From NCBI GenBank assembly GCA_963555705.1, contig OY743176.1, positions 61,330,040-61,394,039 on the forward strand: a DNA stretch of 64,000 nucleotides, given 5' to 3'. Positions 46,701 to 57,299 of this stretch are shown here, one piece after another. This DNA is from Ligustrum vulgare. Lineage: Eukaryota; Streptophyta; Magnoliopsida; Lamiales; Oleaceae. Positions within the stretch are counted from its first letter, which is position 1; each line of letters opens with the position of its first letter. The notes under the pieces were generated by a model. It searched no databases. It was not told the origin of the DNA and saw only the letters and a list, made by a program, of their open reading frames with translations. The translations under genes and the position numbers were made by a program.

Positions 46701-49700
46701 CTAAACGACGATGCCGCACCATGGCCAGATCAGGAATATTATTACAAGCAAAAGACTTAATAGAAGAAACTAGAGAAAAAGTAGGAATAGGTAAAAATAG
46801 TGGAAACAAGCGCCCCACTTAAGGTCTCTCCCCCGTTACCTCGTCCTGTACAACACAACCATCACCAGAAAAATTAACAGCACAATTGTTATCAACTAAT
46901 TGACCAACAGAGATAAGATTTGTTGAAAGCTGAGGTGCAAGAAAAACATCTGTAAATTGATAGGAGACATTTCCAATAGCAGTTATGGGCAAAGAACTGC
47001 CATTGGCAGTCTGAATAGACGAATGGCCAGCATATGGTCTAACATGAGATAGTGCAGTGAGACTATTCGTCATGTGGTTTGATGCCCCCGAGTCTACATA
47101 CCAGAGTTTAGTAGAATTTTTACCTTGAAAACCCATTGTCGATAATGCCGAAATGAGCATTTGTTGTACCATTTCTGGTGTACAGTAATTTGCTGAGGAT
47201 TGACCAGGTGCTGCAGAAGTCGGTGGTGATGGGACAATCACTGAAGTCTGAAGTGCCTGGGCTTGACGATTGGGCGTTGACGTCAATCTTTGATAATATG
47301 TCCTTTCTTCTTGCAGTAAGAACAAAATTTCTTTGTACAATTGGCAGCTATATGTCCATATTCCTTGCAACAGAAACACTGCAAGTTTTTAGAGTGAGGA
47401 GATGATCCGCGGCCTTGTGAAGCATAAGCCACATTTTCTATCCCAGAGCTACCATGAGATTGTTCCAGAGCAGATTGTGTACTAAGACGTTCTTCTTGAA
47501 GTAATTCACCAAAGCAAATATCGAGAGAAGGAACCGGAGACCTGTTCAGTAGAGAAGATCGAACAGGTTCATATTCGGGACGTAGTTTCATAAGGAACTG
47601 ATCACGCTGACTAGTCTCATGGAGAGTCTGAATAGCCGAAAGAGCGGCTTCAGGAACATTAGCAGTAATCAAATCAGTATATTCATGCCAAAGAGTCAGA
47701 AATTCCGAGTAGTAGTCTTGGATGGAAAGGCTACCATGTTGAAACATGCCAATTGCATGTTCTAATTGAAATTGACGGGCATCATTAGTTTGATGATAAA
47801 CCTTCTTCAAATAATCCCACATAGATTTAGCTGAGCGATGTGCTCTCAAATTGGTAACAATATGTGGCTCGACCGAACTGAGAAGCCAAGACATAATGCG
47901 AGCATCAAGTACCTCCCATGAAGGAGTAGTCCCAAGATCTTTGGCCTTATCAGTATTAGGTTTTGGGGTAACATCTGTGCCATCAATATGTCCCCAAAGG
48001 TCTTTTCCTTTGAGAAAAATTTCAAATTGAAAAGCCCAAGTTGAGTAATTGGTGCCCGTAAATTTAACACATACTGGTGCATGCTCCATCACACAAAAAA
48101 AGTCCAATCACACGTCAAAGAATAACAAAAGTAGAGACCGAGGGAAAAAATTGGAACTACCGAACAATTCACAACAATAAATTCTCAGGAGAGTCGTCAA
48201 TACTCTATGTACCCAAACTCAAGGACCGAAAATATCAGAAATATGAGTCTGAAAAACACGGACCCAAGAGAGACTGAAGATGCCGAAACTGCTTTGAAGC
48301 CAATAACCACAAACCCGGGAGAAATTGAAGACACGAGCAAGTCAGAGATGTTGAGGAAGATTTATAAAGAAAAAAATTGTGTAATAACAGAAGAAAAGCT
48401 TCAAAGCAACTTTTAATATGCCGATGAAATAGATGAGCGATGGCTACCTGTATCATGGTTGAGTTTTAAATCAATACTAGTTTTGGTGTTTCCATTGCAC
48501 GCATATTGTCAACATTTTTCTATCAGAGAAGCTTTGAATAATGATTTCTTGTTTGATACTCTTCATTTCTAATTTTACACGAATTAAGAAAACATAATTA
48601 TTATATGTTGGAACTATAAATTTGCTTACATTTTACTTAATATATTCCTACGTGTTTAATTGGATGAATAGTATATCAAATTGTTTCCCCCCATAGTGTT
48701 TAATTGGATGAATAATGCCTAAATTGATGAAAATTTCGGGCAGTTTGCCCGCATAGTGTTTAATTGGATGAATAGTGGATGCTCGTATAGTGTTTAATTG
48801 CATGAATAATGCCTAAATTGGATGAATAGTGTTTAATTGCAATTGAATGAATATTGTCATGAATAGTACCTAAATTGGATGAATAGTGCATTCAATTGTT
48901 GTCTGCATAGTGTATAGTGTTTAATTGGATGAATGGTGCCTAAATTGGATGAATGATGTTTAATTTTAATTGAATGAATAGTTAAATTGGATGGATAGCG
49001 TTTAATTGCAATGAATGAAAAGTTCCGTGAATAGTGCTTAAATTGGATGAATAGTGTTTAATTGAAATTGAATGAATAGTGCCAATTGAGATATTCAATG
49101 AATCGTGTTTAATTGCAATTGGATGAATCGTGTTTAATTGCAATTTGATGAATATTTTCATGAATAGTGCTTAAATTGGATGAATAGTGTGTTATTGCAA
49201 TTGAATGAATAATGAACAGTGTTTAATTGCAATTGGATAAATAGTGCCTAAATTGGATGAATATTGTTTAATTTTAGTTGGATGAATAGTTAAATTGGAT
49301 GAATATTGTTTAATTGAAATTGAATGAATAGTACCAATTGAGATATTCAATCTTTTATATATAAGATATAGAGATTACCTTTCTGAGCTTACACTTGGAC
49401 ATATTTTATGTACCTGTCTTTTAAGATTTCCTCCTCTCTTCACTCATTAGGTAGAATTCCAGTTCGGTTGTACATACGGAGTATCAGTGAAGATATTGAC
49501 GATTTAGAAGATGCACCTACTATTGATAGCTGGGACAAAATCTCTTACATAAATCGACCTGTTGAGATTCAGGGAGAAGGTAAACGTTACTTGGATTGCT
49601 TCTATATAAGTTCTTAACCCTATTTAATATAAATGCTTGCAAAATTGTAATACTTGTATCTTATCACAATCAGAGTGCTAAATTGAATTTTCAGTATAGA

Positions 49701-50156
49701 AAAAAAAATAAAATAAAAAATGAAGAGACCAGTCTCTAATTAAATAGTTAAAAAAAATGGTCATGATTTAGTAGGTAAATGGTTCATCATATGCCTAAGC
49801 TGTGCTTTTAAATTGCAGGAAAATGCTTCACTTTGTACGATGCCGTAAAAACCCTATTACCCGAGCTATTTGCAAACAAACATTCTCGCACTGATAATGT
49901 GTCTAAATTGGATGTGGAGGATGCACAGCAATCAGAAGAGGTAAGCAGCTCGAGAACCTCTGAAGAAGCGGAAGCAACCTCGACTGAATACATTGTGCCC
50001 TCATCAGACTCTGCTGAGATCCAGCTACTGCGTATACAAGGAATTGAACCAAAAATGGAGATTCCCTTCGGTTGGGTGGTGAACAACTTGATGAACCCCG
50101 AGCATAATCTTCACATTTGTGTATATATCAAAGCTGGAGAACCAATTACAATATGA
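37749..50156 (+). CDS. ATG5: Autophagy protein 5 (ATG5), eight coding exons
   Basis: ATG5 is covalently joined to ATG12 and, with ATG16, forms the E3-like complex that lipidates ATG8 on growing autophagosomes. Exons: 37749-37868, 38014-38138, 38754-38820, 39602-39691, 42460-42547, 43138-43278, 49451-49579, 49819-50156. All junctions are GT-AG and phases agree, giving 365 codons plus TGA (Arabidopsis 337). Signatures: KFVWEGAVPLQIHL at the N-terminus, APRLGYLPLLVP, YIPTGVLFDLLC, HFRGYPGNI, MNMSQSDQ and WVVNNLMNPEHNLHI at the end. Lys133, in the ALKEAAY block at the exon 4/5 junction, is the expected ATG12 acceptor. Introns 4 (2768 bp) and 6 (6172 bp) are swollen by transposons, yet no coding exon is damaged, so the gene is probably functional. 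The ATG at 37749 fits the family; there is no upstream in-frame ATG. Confidence 0.96.
39286..39487. mobile_element. MITE in ATG5 intron 3
   Basis: The left end AACCTGTTTGGTAATG and the right end TTTTACCAAACAAACTCTT are inverted around GTTTGGTAA. The middle is T-rich. Short, noncoding; family unknown. Confidence 0.55.
39779..40189 (-). mobile_element. TRIM element (411 bp) in ATG5 intron 4, antisense
   Basis: Two terminal direct repeats of 169 bp (39779-39947) and 170 bp (40020-40189) both start TGTAACATCCCA and end GTACA/CTACA on +. The 72-bp interior carries, on the minus strand just inside the right repeat, TGGTATGAGAGCC (40017-40005), a one-mismatch version of the tRNA-iMet primer site TGGTATCAGAGCC. 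Flanks are GGCGC (39774-39778) and GACGC (40190-40194), a 5-bp duplication with one change. LTRs, primer site and a total of 411 bp without coding capacity define a terminal-repeat retrotransposon in miniature. It needs enzymes from another element. Confidence 0.9.
40649..40763. mobile_element. Short MITE in ATG5 intron 4
   Basis: The end AAGCCCCTGTTTG and the reversed right end AGCCCATGTTTGG are near-inverted repeats enclosing about 90 AT-rich bases. Confidence 0.5.
41880..42392 (+). repeat. Tandem duplication of about 247 bp in ATG5 intron 4
   Basis: Copy 1 (about 41880-42126) and copy 2 (about 42127-42392) share long blocks such as GGATCACTTGGTGAC, GTGGAGAATCATTGAAATC and TTCTTGCTGAAACTTGTG. 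Copy 2 carries an expanded CCTTTT run (42318-42348) and lacks one GCTGTT unit. Confidence 0.9.
44021..45688 (-). pseudogene. Copia reverse transcriptase and RNase H
   Basis: The open frame of about 555 codons begins inside the Pro-rich linker after integrase. RT motifs are visible in order: W-QAM-AEL-AL, LVALGNNQEYGVNYEETFAPV, NAFLHGDL, CKLCRSLYGLKQAPRAWFDK and the catalytic LLVYVDDIVITG. RNase H follows with TYSDADWAGC, STESEYRAMS and TPLHADNTSAI, ending EIQIADIFTKAL-like before the stop. These domains look intact. The domain order after integrase marks copia, and the sequence style suggests the Ale lineage. It is disconnected from integrase by a frameshift near 45760. Confidence 0.92.
45700..46818 (-). 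pseudogene. Copia integrase
   Basis: The frame starts directly after the TAA at 46821-46819. It has the HHCC zinc-binding part (HRRLGHPNN through CVPCKLGK) and the DDE core: IHSDVWG, then FIDDYSRFTWVYFL and RTDSGGEYLSTEF, with QQNGVAERKNRHLLD carrying the catalytic Glu. The C-terminal GKRK-like region (FLGYNMCQKGFFCYDP) is present. Beyond about 45760 the open frame is out of phase with RT, showing a frameshift; the out-of-phase tail (to 45289) is not native. Confidence 0.9.
46819..47379 (-). pseudogene. Copia protease and gag-protease linker
   Basis: It contains the aspartic protease motif LWYVDSGASNHMT and a TDVFLAPQLSTNLISVGQL block typical of copia protease ends. The frame overlaps the gag frame by about 100 bp in another phase, so a frameshift near 47300 separates gag from protease. 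A TAA at 46821-46819 separates protease from integrase. Confidence 0.88.
47283..48107 (-). pseudogene. Copia gag
   Basis: The frame runs to 48107, but the likely start is the ATG a few codons in (MEHAPVCVKFTGTNYSTWAF). It has the copia gag layout: N-terminal YSTWAFQFEIFLKG, MWDYLKKVYHQTNDARQFQLE and SIQDYYSEF, then a CCHC knuckle CFCCKEYGHIAANC and a second, cut-off knuckle CSYCKKKGH. The second knuckle ends at the frameshift into the protease frame. Two adjacent knuckles are usual in this copia group. Confidence 0.9.
48630..49345 (+). repeat. Minisatellite in ATG5 intron 6
   Basis: About 700 bp are made of degenerate units joining GTTTAATTGCAATTG, GATGAATAGTG and CCTAAATTGGATGAATAGT, with a basic step of roughly 20-25 bp and a frequent composite of about 45 bp. 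It fills the space between the copia element and exon 7. Confidence 0.88.
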
Positions 50157-50185
50157 GAAGTAGGTTCTCGTCTTCACTTAACCAT

Positions 50186-50248
50186 TTTAGCCTCTGTTTG
50201 GTAAAAATTGTTTATAAATTTGTTTATAAATCGTCACATGGCAACATC

Positions 50249-50280
<32 letters not shown>

Positions 50281-50419
50281 TTTAGAAGTCATCAATTTCG
50301 TCTAGCAAAAAATTCTTGTTTACCATTTTTTACTTTTCGAAAAAATGAACTATCGAAATATTGACACGTTAATATTTATAAATAATTGTTTATAGGCGGT
50401 TTATCAAACAAAGGTTGAA
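50186..50419. mobile_element. MITE in the presumed 3' UTR of ATG5, with an ATT microsatellite
   Basis: The left end TTTTAGCCTCTGTTTGGTA starts 30 bp after the ATG5 stop. The right end, reversed, reads ATTCAACCTTTGTTTGATA. Both resemble the ends of the MITE at 36890-37107. An uninterrupted ATT run of about 30 bp lies at 50250-50281. Confidence 0.65.
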
Positions 50420-53400
50420 TGTGAATGTTGACACTTTAGTGTAGAAGAAACATGTACCGTATTTTGTACAGAACGGCATGATACGTCATATTCTCCACTT
50501 TATAAATCTGAGTAAATTTTTGCTAATTAAACAGTAAGAATGTCCATATCATAGGTACCTACCAGGAGAATTAATTTTTTTTTTTTTTTACCTAAGTAAT
50601 ATAGAGATATCCTGCTTCAAGTTTGCAATTTTGATTGGTGAAAAGAATTTGGTGTCAAATTTTTTTGGTGAATCATTCCAAGTAGTGATAATTGCAATAA
50701 GTTGTGAATCTAGCCATTCCAATGTTTTGTCACACAACATAGAATATGTAGGAACAAATAGAATTTAACGGCATCTTCTGAAATCCTCTTATATCTAAAG
50801 TGTTTACACATTTCGTCTCTTCCATAGAATTGATGTTCATTATGAAATAGTTGGATGATATTATTCTTCAAATGAAAATTGGGTTGTGCAAATGACGAAT
50901 AGACAATGCTAGAATGCTTTTGAATGATCCGTGGAGATATGAAATCCCCAAGCTAGCATGTTCCCTTCATTATTGTTTCATTCTTCTGAACTGTCTAATT
51001 GTTCAACTCTTTGGTCATCTCGTTTTCCAATTTTTGGTCTTTTTGTTTGTGGTTATATTGTTTTTGTTTGTCAAAGATGAAATGTATGTTCAATTTTCGG
51101 ATCAGCTGCTATGAGATCACTCACTGTGTCTTGAACTTTACATACAAAGACGAGAGAAGAAAAATAGAAACAATAAAAGAAATTGAAATAAATGAAATTA
51201 AATAAAACAATTAAAGTTCGATTCATGCAAGATAACTTAAAAGATAAATTCCTTCGCGTTGACTGATCGATTTCTCAGTAACAAAAGCACTTTTCTTTTT
51301 CAAAATAAGTCTTCGACAACGACGTAAAAAAAAATATTGCATGTTTATCCAAGTGTAAGTACACGGGTCGCTCAAATAATATAATTAATTTTTAATCAAA
51401 GTATCATACTCACATGGATTGTAATAGGTTTATTCCAAGAAATCTAATCTTTACCGAAACAAGAAAATTCAAGATGAGTTCTAGAACTAAATAATGAAAC
51501 TACCTCAATTAAATGATTATGATTAGATTAAAGAGAAATTGATTGTGATTTGAAAGAAGTATTTGATTATGACGAAAATAAAACTAATAACTAGAATTCA
51601 CTTTATTACTATTCTTTCTTTCGAGTTATTGAATTAACAACAATTCTTGATTATGAAGAATAATGTTCAAAAATTGTTTAACAATCTCTCTGAGTAAAAT
51701 TAAACATATTCATGTATGTGACCTATCTACCTATATCTCTGTGGCGAGTGCGAACATACAAAAATGCATTAATAGATTTATGAATAATTAAAAATCACAT
51801 AAAGTATAACGGTATATCTCTACTCCTATTGGGCTCTATGAAAATTAATATATGCCTAACTTATTTTTTCGATCTCTCAATTCTAAAAACAAGCCAGCCA
51901 CAAAATATCATATAATCACGTCACACATAATTGTAGATGTAAGAAAGAATCATATTAATTGCTCAAGAAAATCGAGAAATTGTCTTTAATGGAAATTCAA
52001 AATCCTAGAATTAAAAGAAAATAACAAAAGTTTCATCTAAACCCTAGCAAAATTGAGTATTTAGCCACTCACAGGTTGATGTATAAATAGTAAAAAAAGT
52101 ATTGAACAGCATCACCTGGTATGATTTTCTCTCTGTCTCCCTCTATTTTTCGTCATTCTTGCCATATTTGTTGTCAAAGAATTCGTGTCCATGATGGAAA
52201 CTAAACATAATTTTAATTGGAAAAAGAAACAAAATAACGTTTTGCGACCATAATTGAGTTCTGCCTTGGAAATTGTGGCTTAGGCGATTGCTTGAGCCAA
52301 CGTTTCCTTATAGTTCAGCTAGGTCCTCATGTTTTAATTGCAGGTTGATCCTTCTTCTGAATGAGTTCTATTTAGTCCTCCAAATTCTACTTTTCTTCAA
52401 TTGAGCCCTTGATTCATTTTCAATACTAATCCTTCACTTCCAGAATTTTCAATTGAGCCCATCATGCTTTTAATCAATTACGATTTGCTTCCATATCCAT
52501 CCAATGTCTCCAATTCAGGTCAACAACTGAAACAAACACAATTTATCAAAAATTAAATAGAAAATCTATCAAATGTCACGACAAAACCTTAGTTTTAGAG
52601 CCCTAATAAATATACAAAATGCACTTATTAATATGTATAGAACATAATGGAACATTCATATACTTGGTATTCGTAGAATAAAACCATTATATATAAGAGC
52701 ATGTTAAATAAAATGTATAACAAAATGTGAAGTCTAAGATCAATTTTAGGTGACTTGAAAACCACTGCGAGAATAAAGTGCTAATTTTTGTCCATGAATT
52801 AAACAATTGAATAATACAATATAAAACATTATTGGCATGAGAATAAAAATTGTATTGGAATCAAAAAGAAAGCTAGCGATCTGTAACTTATCATTATGGG
52901 GCCTACTTTTGTCACGTGAGATAAAGAGTTCCTATGTTGCATAGGAGGAATAATATAAACTTTTCCATTTCATAATCCATCTTTTTGTGCTTTTCCTGTA
53001 TAAGATTTTAGAAGGTTTCTTGTCCAATGTTGTATCTATACACAGTGTTTTAACTTTTACAACAATTAATCTCTTTGGTACTTGCAACTTGCAACTTGCA
53101 ATGAACAATATATATGTTCACAAAAGAAAGTGTCCGTTTTCTGATTCTTGAAATTTGTTGATGCCAATTAAAAATAATATGTATTCTAAATAATTAATTA
53201 TCTTCTTGGATATCAATGTTCAAATATCATAAAACCTTATTTTTAATTAATTGCTATTCACATGTATATTTTTCTACTATGTTGCATTTTACCTGTATCG
53301 ATATATTTATAATCTTTTTATGCAAGTAATTCAACCAAGAAGTGGAGGATATGATATAGTTGCTTTTAGAGTCCCTATCATGAAAGTCTCCTTTTGTGAT

Positions 53401-53560
53401 TAGGTTTCTTTCCACCCGGTAGTGTGTCCTTTTTTCCGTTAGGGTTCCACACCGTTACCCTAACGGTGGTATTGGGTCTCTTTTTTTTTCTCTCTCACAT
53501 TTTATGTCTCTTCTACTATCCTTAAAATTATGTTCCAGCTGTTGTTTTTATCTTACCCGT
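50420..53560. other. AT-rich intergenic DNA, no gene seen
   Basis: No coding signature on either strand. 51340-52560 has the style of an LTR or leader of a gypsy element and resembles 11250-12720 in phrasing (GGGTCGCTCAAATAAT, TCAATTGAGCCC), but I could not define ends. Confidence 0.4.
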
Positions 53561-53586
53561 TGACAAAATTCTCCAGTTTGGTGTTC

Positions 53587-54630
53587 ATGGCACTTAATCC
53601 GGAAGAAGTGGCTGATTTGTGTGAACGTTTGAGTTGTGATGATGAAGGAAGTCCAATGTTTAATGTTGATCGGAACCTCAGCAATGAAGGACAGTGAATG
53701 ATGGCGGTATCCCTAGTAGGGAAAATTATGGGATCAAAATCTACTAATAGGGAGGGGATGGAAAGGGTGCTCCTTAAGATTTGGAATACCAATTGTAACG
53801 ATCCCGATCCCACTTAACGGGCTGTCCCGTTCATTAGATGACGACGTACTGTCCCCACTGTATCAACATGAATCTTTTTAGCATGCTTTGTCCTCACTCG
53901 CACACTCATCGAGAAAACGTTCAAGAATGTCACTCATCATAGAATTGCTTCAAGACAAGTACACTTAACTGTAGAGTCTCTAACGATAGACTTTTGGAAA
54001 AGAAAATGCACCTTGTTGGTATGAGTAGTACCTATCATATCTTTTAAGTTTTCCTGGTTGAGGTATTACACCAATTCTCGTTTCAAGATGGAATCCTGGG
54101 GTGAAAAAAATGTTTTCCTGTTCCAATTTGGATCGATCCAAGATCGGGATAAAATTCTTGCTGGCGGTCCATGGTCTTTTAATAAACAAATCATCTCGCT
54201 TTGTATCCCAACTGGAGTTGGGGAGGTATGTGATATGAATTTTAACATTGTTCCTTTTTTGGATCCACTTGCTTAATGTCCCTTTAGTTTGCTCCATGCT
54301 CGTGTATTGCATCCCTTGGGGGGATGTTGGAAAAGGTGGAACGTGTGGATTTAGATGGCCCGGTGCCCAGATTGAGGATTATGGTCGATATTTCTAAACC
54401 TATTCGCTGTGGTTTGAAGGTATACGTTGAAGCTTTGGAAAGGAGTTCATTTTTTCTTTTACAATATGAGAAATTACCCCACTTTTGTTTCTTCTGCGGG
54501 ATGGTTGGACAGCGTGTTTGTGATTGTTCTCATACTTCAAACATTGGTGAGCCTGAGGGTGGTTTTAAATATTGGGATTGGATTCGAGCTTCTTCTTCAG
54601 GTTTCAAAAGGGGTGGAGACTGACCGTTTT
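53587..54630 (+). pseudogene. LINE ORF1 (DUF4283/zinc knuckle type), interrupted
   Basis: The start ATG 53587 opens MALNPEEVADLCERLS, the usual N-terminus of this plant LINE ORF1 group; a TGA stops it at about residue 37. The DUF4283 block resumes after the solo LTR at 53794-54070: FLFQFGSIQDRDKILAGGPWSFNKQI. After another shift come KVERVDLDGPVPRLRIMVD and the zinc knuckle CFFCGMVGQRVCDC, in which the metal-binding His is replaced by Gln. Several stops make it non-functional. Confidence 0.85.
53794..54070. mobile_element. Solo LTR or TRIM LTR (277 bp) inside LINE ORF1
   Basis: It begins TGTAACGATCCC and ends GAGGTATTACA (terminal TGTAA/TTACA). CCAAT is duplicated exactly at 53789-53793 and 54071-54075. 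LINE ORF1 reading continues across the insert, from KIWNT to ESWGEKN, which independently confirms the borders. Confidence 0.85.
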
Positions 54631-55190
54631 AGTCGTAAGCATAGTTCAAACAGACACATCAAACAGGACATGCTATAGGTAATCAGGATTTTAGTGTGGC
54701 CAATATGTAGGAAGCAAATCTCAATCAGATGAATACTGGGATTAGGGAGAACCAAAATGTGAACGTCAGTAATGCAAAATCTCACGGCAAATCAGGTGAT
54801 GGACGGCTTTCATCAAATGGTCGGCATTCTGGTACTTTTGTTGAGGAATCACAAAATCTTCAATAGTTGGGATAGAAACATTATGTTCAAAAAGACACAG
54901 ACCCTTTGGATTGCAATCGTGGTATGGCAGTTGTGGTAAGGAAAAAATGGAAGATAATTGATAATTTAGGGGTTCGTGCTTCGATGAGTAGTACGAAAGG
55001 ACTTGTTGTTCATTCTCCTTCGATGGCTTCTGGCCATGTCAAGCTGGCTAATAAATTAACATTCACTGGTCCTAAACGGAAATTGGTTCTAAGTGACAAT
55101 GATGAATGCCCAGGCTCCAAAAGAGGCAAGGATATGGAAGGAATTTCGATGGAGGGGGATATTAATGTTTCTGTTGTGGCGGCGAGTCCT
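54631..55190 (+). pseudogene. LINE ORF1-ORF2 linker
   Basis: Degenerate coding text without domains (for example SMASGHVKLANKLTF at 55020-55060) links the zinc knuckle to the endonuclease. Multiple stops and shifts. Confidence 0.5.
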
Positions 55191-56190
55191 GCTTGGTAGG
55201 CCTGTCGAGACCAATGAGTTGTATATTTTGGAATGTACAGGGGATGGGGATTCCCTATACTATCCTGAATGTGCGGCGGCTTATCCATCAATTTTCCCCC
55301 AATTTAGTTTTTCTATCTGAAACTAAATTGTTCGATGCAATGGCAGTGAATACAAGATATTTTTTTGGGTTAATTGTGATGGGAGGAGTGGTGGACTTAT
55401 GTTGCTTTGGAATGATGACTTGGAGGTAAACTATTAGATCTTATTTAGTTGGACATGTGGATGCTCTGATCAGTGGACTAGAAGGGATTATTTGGCGTTT
55501 CACCGGGTTTTACAGGAATCCAGTCTTAAATGAAAGTTCGGCATCGATGGATTTTCAAGATGCAATTAATATTTGTGGGCTTATGGATATGGGGTTCAAA
55601 GGACCAAAATTTACTTGGAATAACAAACTCCATGGCGATACTAATATTTAGGCGAGGCTCAATCGTGTTCCATCCTGTGAAAGATGGCGAAATTTCTTTC
55701 CGATGGCATGTGTTGAAAATCTACCTTTCTCTTCCTTTGGTCATCGGCATTTAATTTTATCAACTTCCGGCTTGAGCCATTTTGGATAATAGAACCTGAG
55801 TGCCAGGTTATTGTTAAAGATGTTTGGACGTCAACTGAAGATGATTGTGGGATAGCATCTAACCCCTTTTCCAGGATTAATTGACATTTGACAGTATGTA
55901 GTGGAAGGCTGGGGAAACGTACATTTTGAAAATTAGAGGAACAAGCTAAAAATGAAAAGAGACAGACTGGAATTTCTCTACAACTCCAATACATCGGACC
56001 ACATGGAGGAAATTCGTAATCTTGAAGGAGAAATTGATAGCTTGCAAACAAAGGAAAAAAGTTTTTGGAAGCAACGATCAAGGGTTGATTGGCTAAAAGA
56101 GGGTGATAAAAATACAATTTTTTCCATATGAAAGCAAATTCAAGGAAGAGGAAAAATGCCATCCAACAACTGAAGTCAAAACAAAGGCAC
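55191..56190 (+). pseudogene. LINE ORF2 endonuclease and pre-RT region
   Basis: The AP-endonuclease domain opens with MSCIFWNVQGMG and SPNLVFLSETK, where the Glu is a metal ligand. It continues in other frames with WRFTGFYRNP, DMGFKGPKFTWNN and ARLNRV. The block before RT is visible as RSRVDWLKEGDKNT and MKANSRKRK. At 56191 LINE similarity stops abruptly. Frameshifts and stops are frequent. Confidence 0.85.
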
Positions 56191-57299
56191 TGTAATCATC
56201 GTATCAATAAAATACTGTCATTACAATCTGCAATCTCTAGGTATAGCCATACCATAACAAATCAACCAAAAATATACCCTCTAATTAACATCTGTAATTT
56301 GGTCATACATGTATAGACTACCACTCAGGCTAGTCTTAAAGACCTCTGATAATCAATTCTAAAACACGACCATGACCGCTTCAGTGAACTATATCAAACA
56401 TGGTCAGACCGCCTCAGAGTAATATCATACCCGATCAAGACCCCTTAGTGCAGTATAGAACAGCCCAAGGCTTCCTCGGTGAACTTGAATAAGTATATAA
56501 TCACGAGTACTTTTCTGGCCGATTTTAATTTCACATATCTGTCTCACATTTCAATGAGTTCCATCACACGTCTTACATTTCTTGCAACATATAATCATTT
56601 CACAATCTTTCCAATTCCAAATAAATCTCATATTCTCATAATATTTCACAATAATCACAAAATTAGACATATAAATCACATAATCACGTTTTACGTAATT
56701 ATATAAGCAATTTATCAATATTTGAAATTAATTAAATTTTTCCACTCGCGGTCTATGTACGTAAAAACTAATTCGGCTGGTAAGCTGTTTCAACCGATTC
56801 GTTACCGCATGGAAATAAAATAATATCTAAATCAACAACTAACCATATCAACTACCTCAATAGTTGAAAAAGGCAATAATAAAATATAATTTTTTCATTT
56901 TTAGGAAAATTCCTTTTGAATAAAAATTAAATTTAAATCATAATCTAACAACCCTAAATTTGACAAAACTTCGAAATAAATAACTATCACTTACCTTTTG
57001 AAATCGACAAATAAAAGCTTAACCGTATAAACCACGTTGTCGACGACGCTCTCTTTCTTTCTTTCTTTTTTCTTCCTCTCTCTCTCTTTTTTTTTCCTTC
57101 CGTCACTTCTTTCTCTCTCTCTGTTTCGATTTCTTCTTGTGTGTAATATGTGTATGTGTGTGTAATGAAAATGAAAAATTGATAAATATGTACAAAAAGT
57201 CCACCTCCTCAAGTTTTGGATTTTCTTTTTAACACCGAAGCTTGAGACCTTTGACCATTCAACAATTGACTTTTCTTTTAAAATAACTTGGTCATTACA
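56191..57299 (-). mobile_element. Possible LTR (1109 bp) replacing the LINE RT
   Basis: It begins TGTAATCATCG exactly where LINE similarity ends and closes GGTCATTACA, so the termini are TGTAAT and ATTACA. The interior is noncoding, with a CT-rich stretch (57050-57130). The 5-bp flanks (GGCAC and AAGTC) do not match, so a simple insertion is not shown. The minus orientation is a guess. Confidence 0.45.

Larger units (their letters stand above)
43773..48460 (-). mobile_element. Ty1/copia (Ale-like) retrotransposon in ATG5 intron 6, antisense
   Basis: Gag, protease, integrase, RT and RNase H lie in copia order on the minus strand. The polypurine tract (TTTGAGGGGGGG on minus, 44027-44015) abuts TGTCAATGGACAG, the start of the 3' LTR at 44013. 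The LTR probably runs to TGTTGGGGG at 43773 (241 bp). A shorter alternative, 43928-44013, has perfect 7-bp TGTCAAT/ATTGACA ends. A decayed primer site (TGATACAGGTAGCC on minus) lies near 48455-48442. I do not see a matching 5' LTR beyond it, so the element seems 5'-truncated or its LTR was replaced. Confidence 0.88.
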
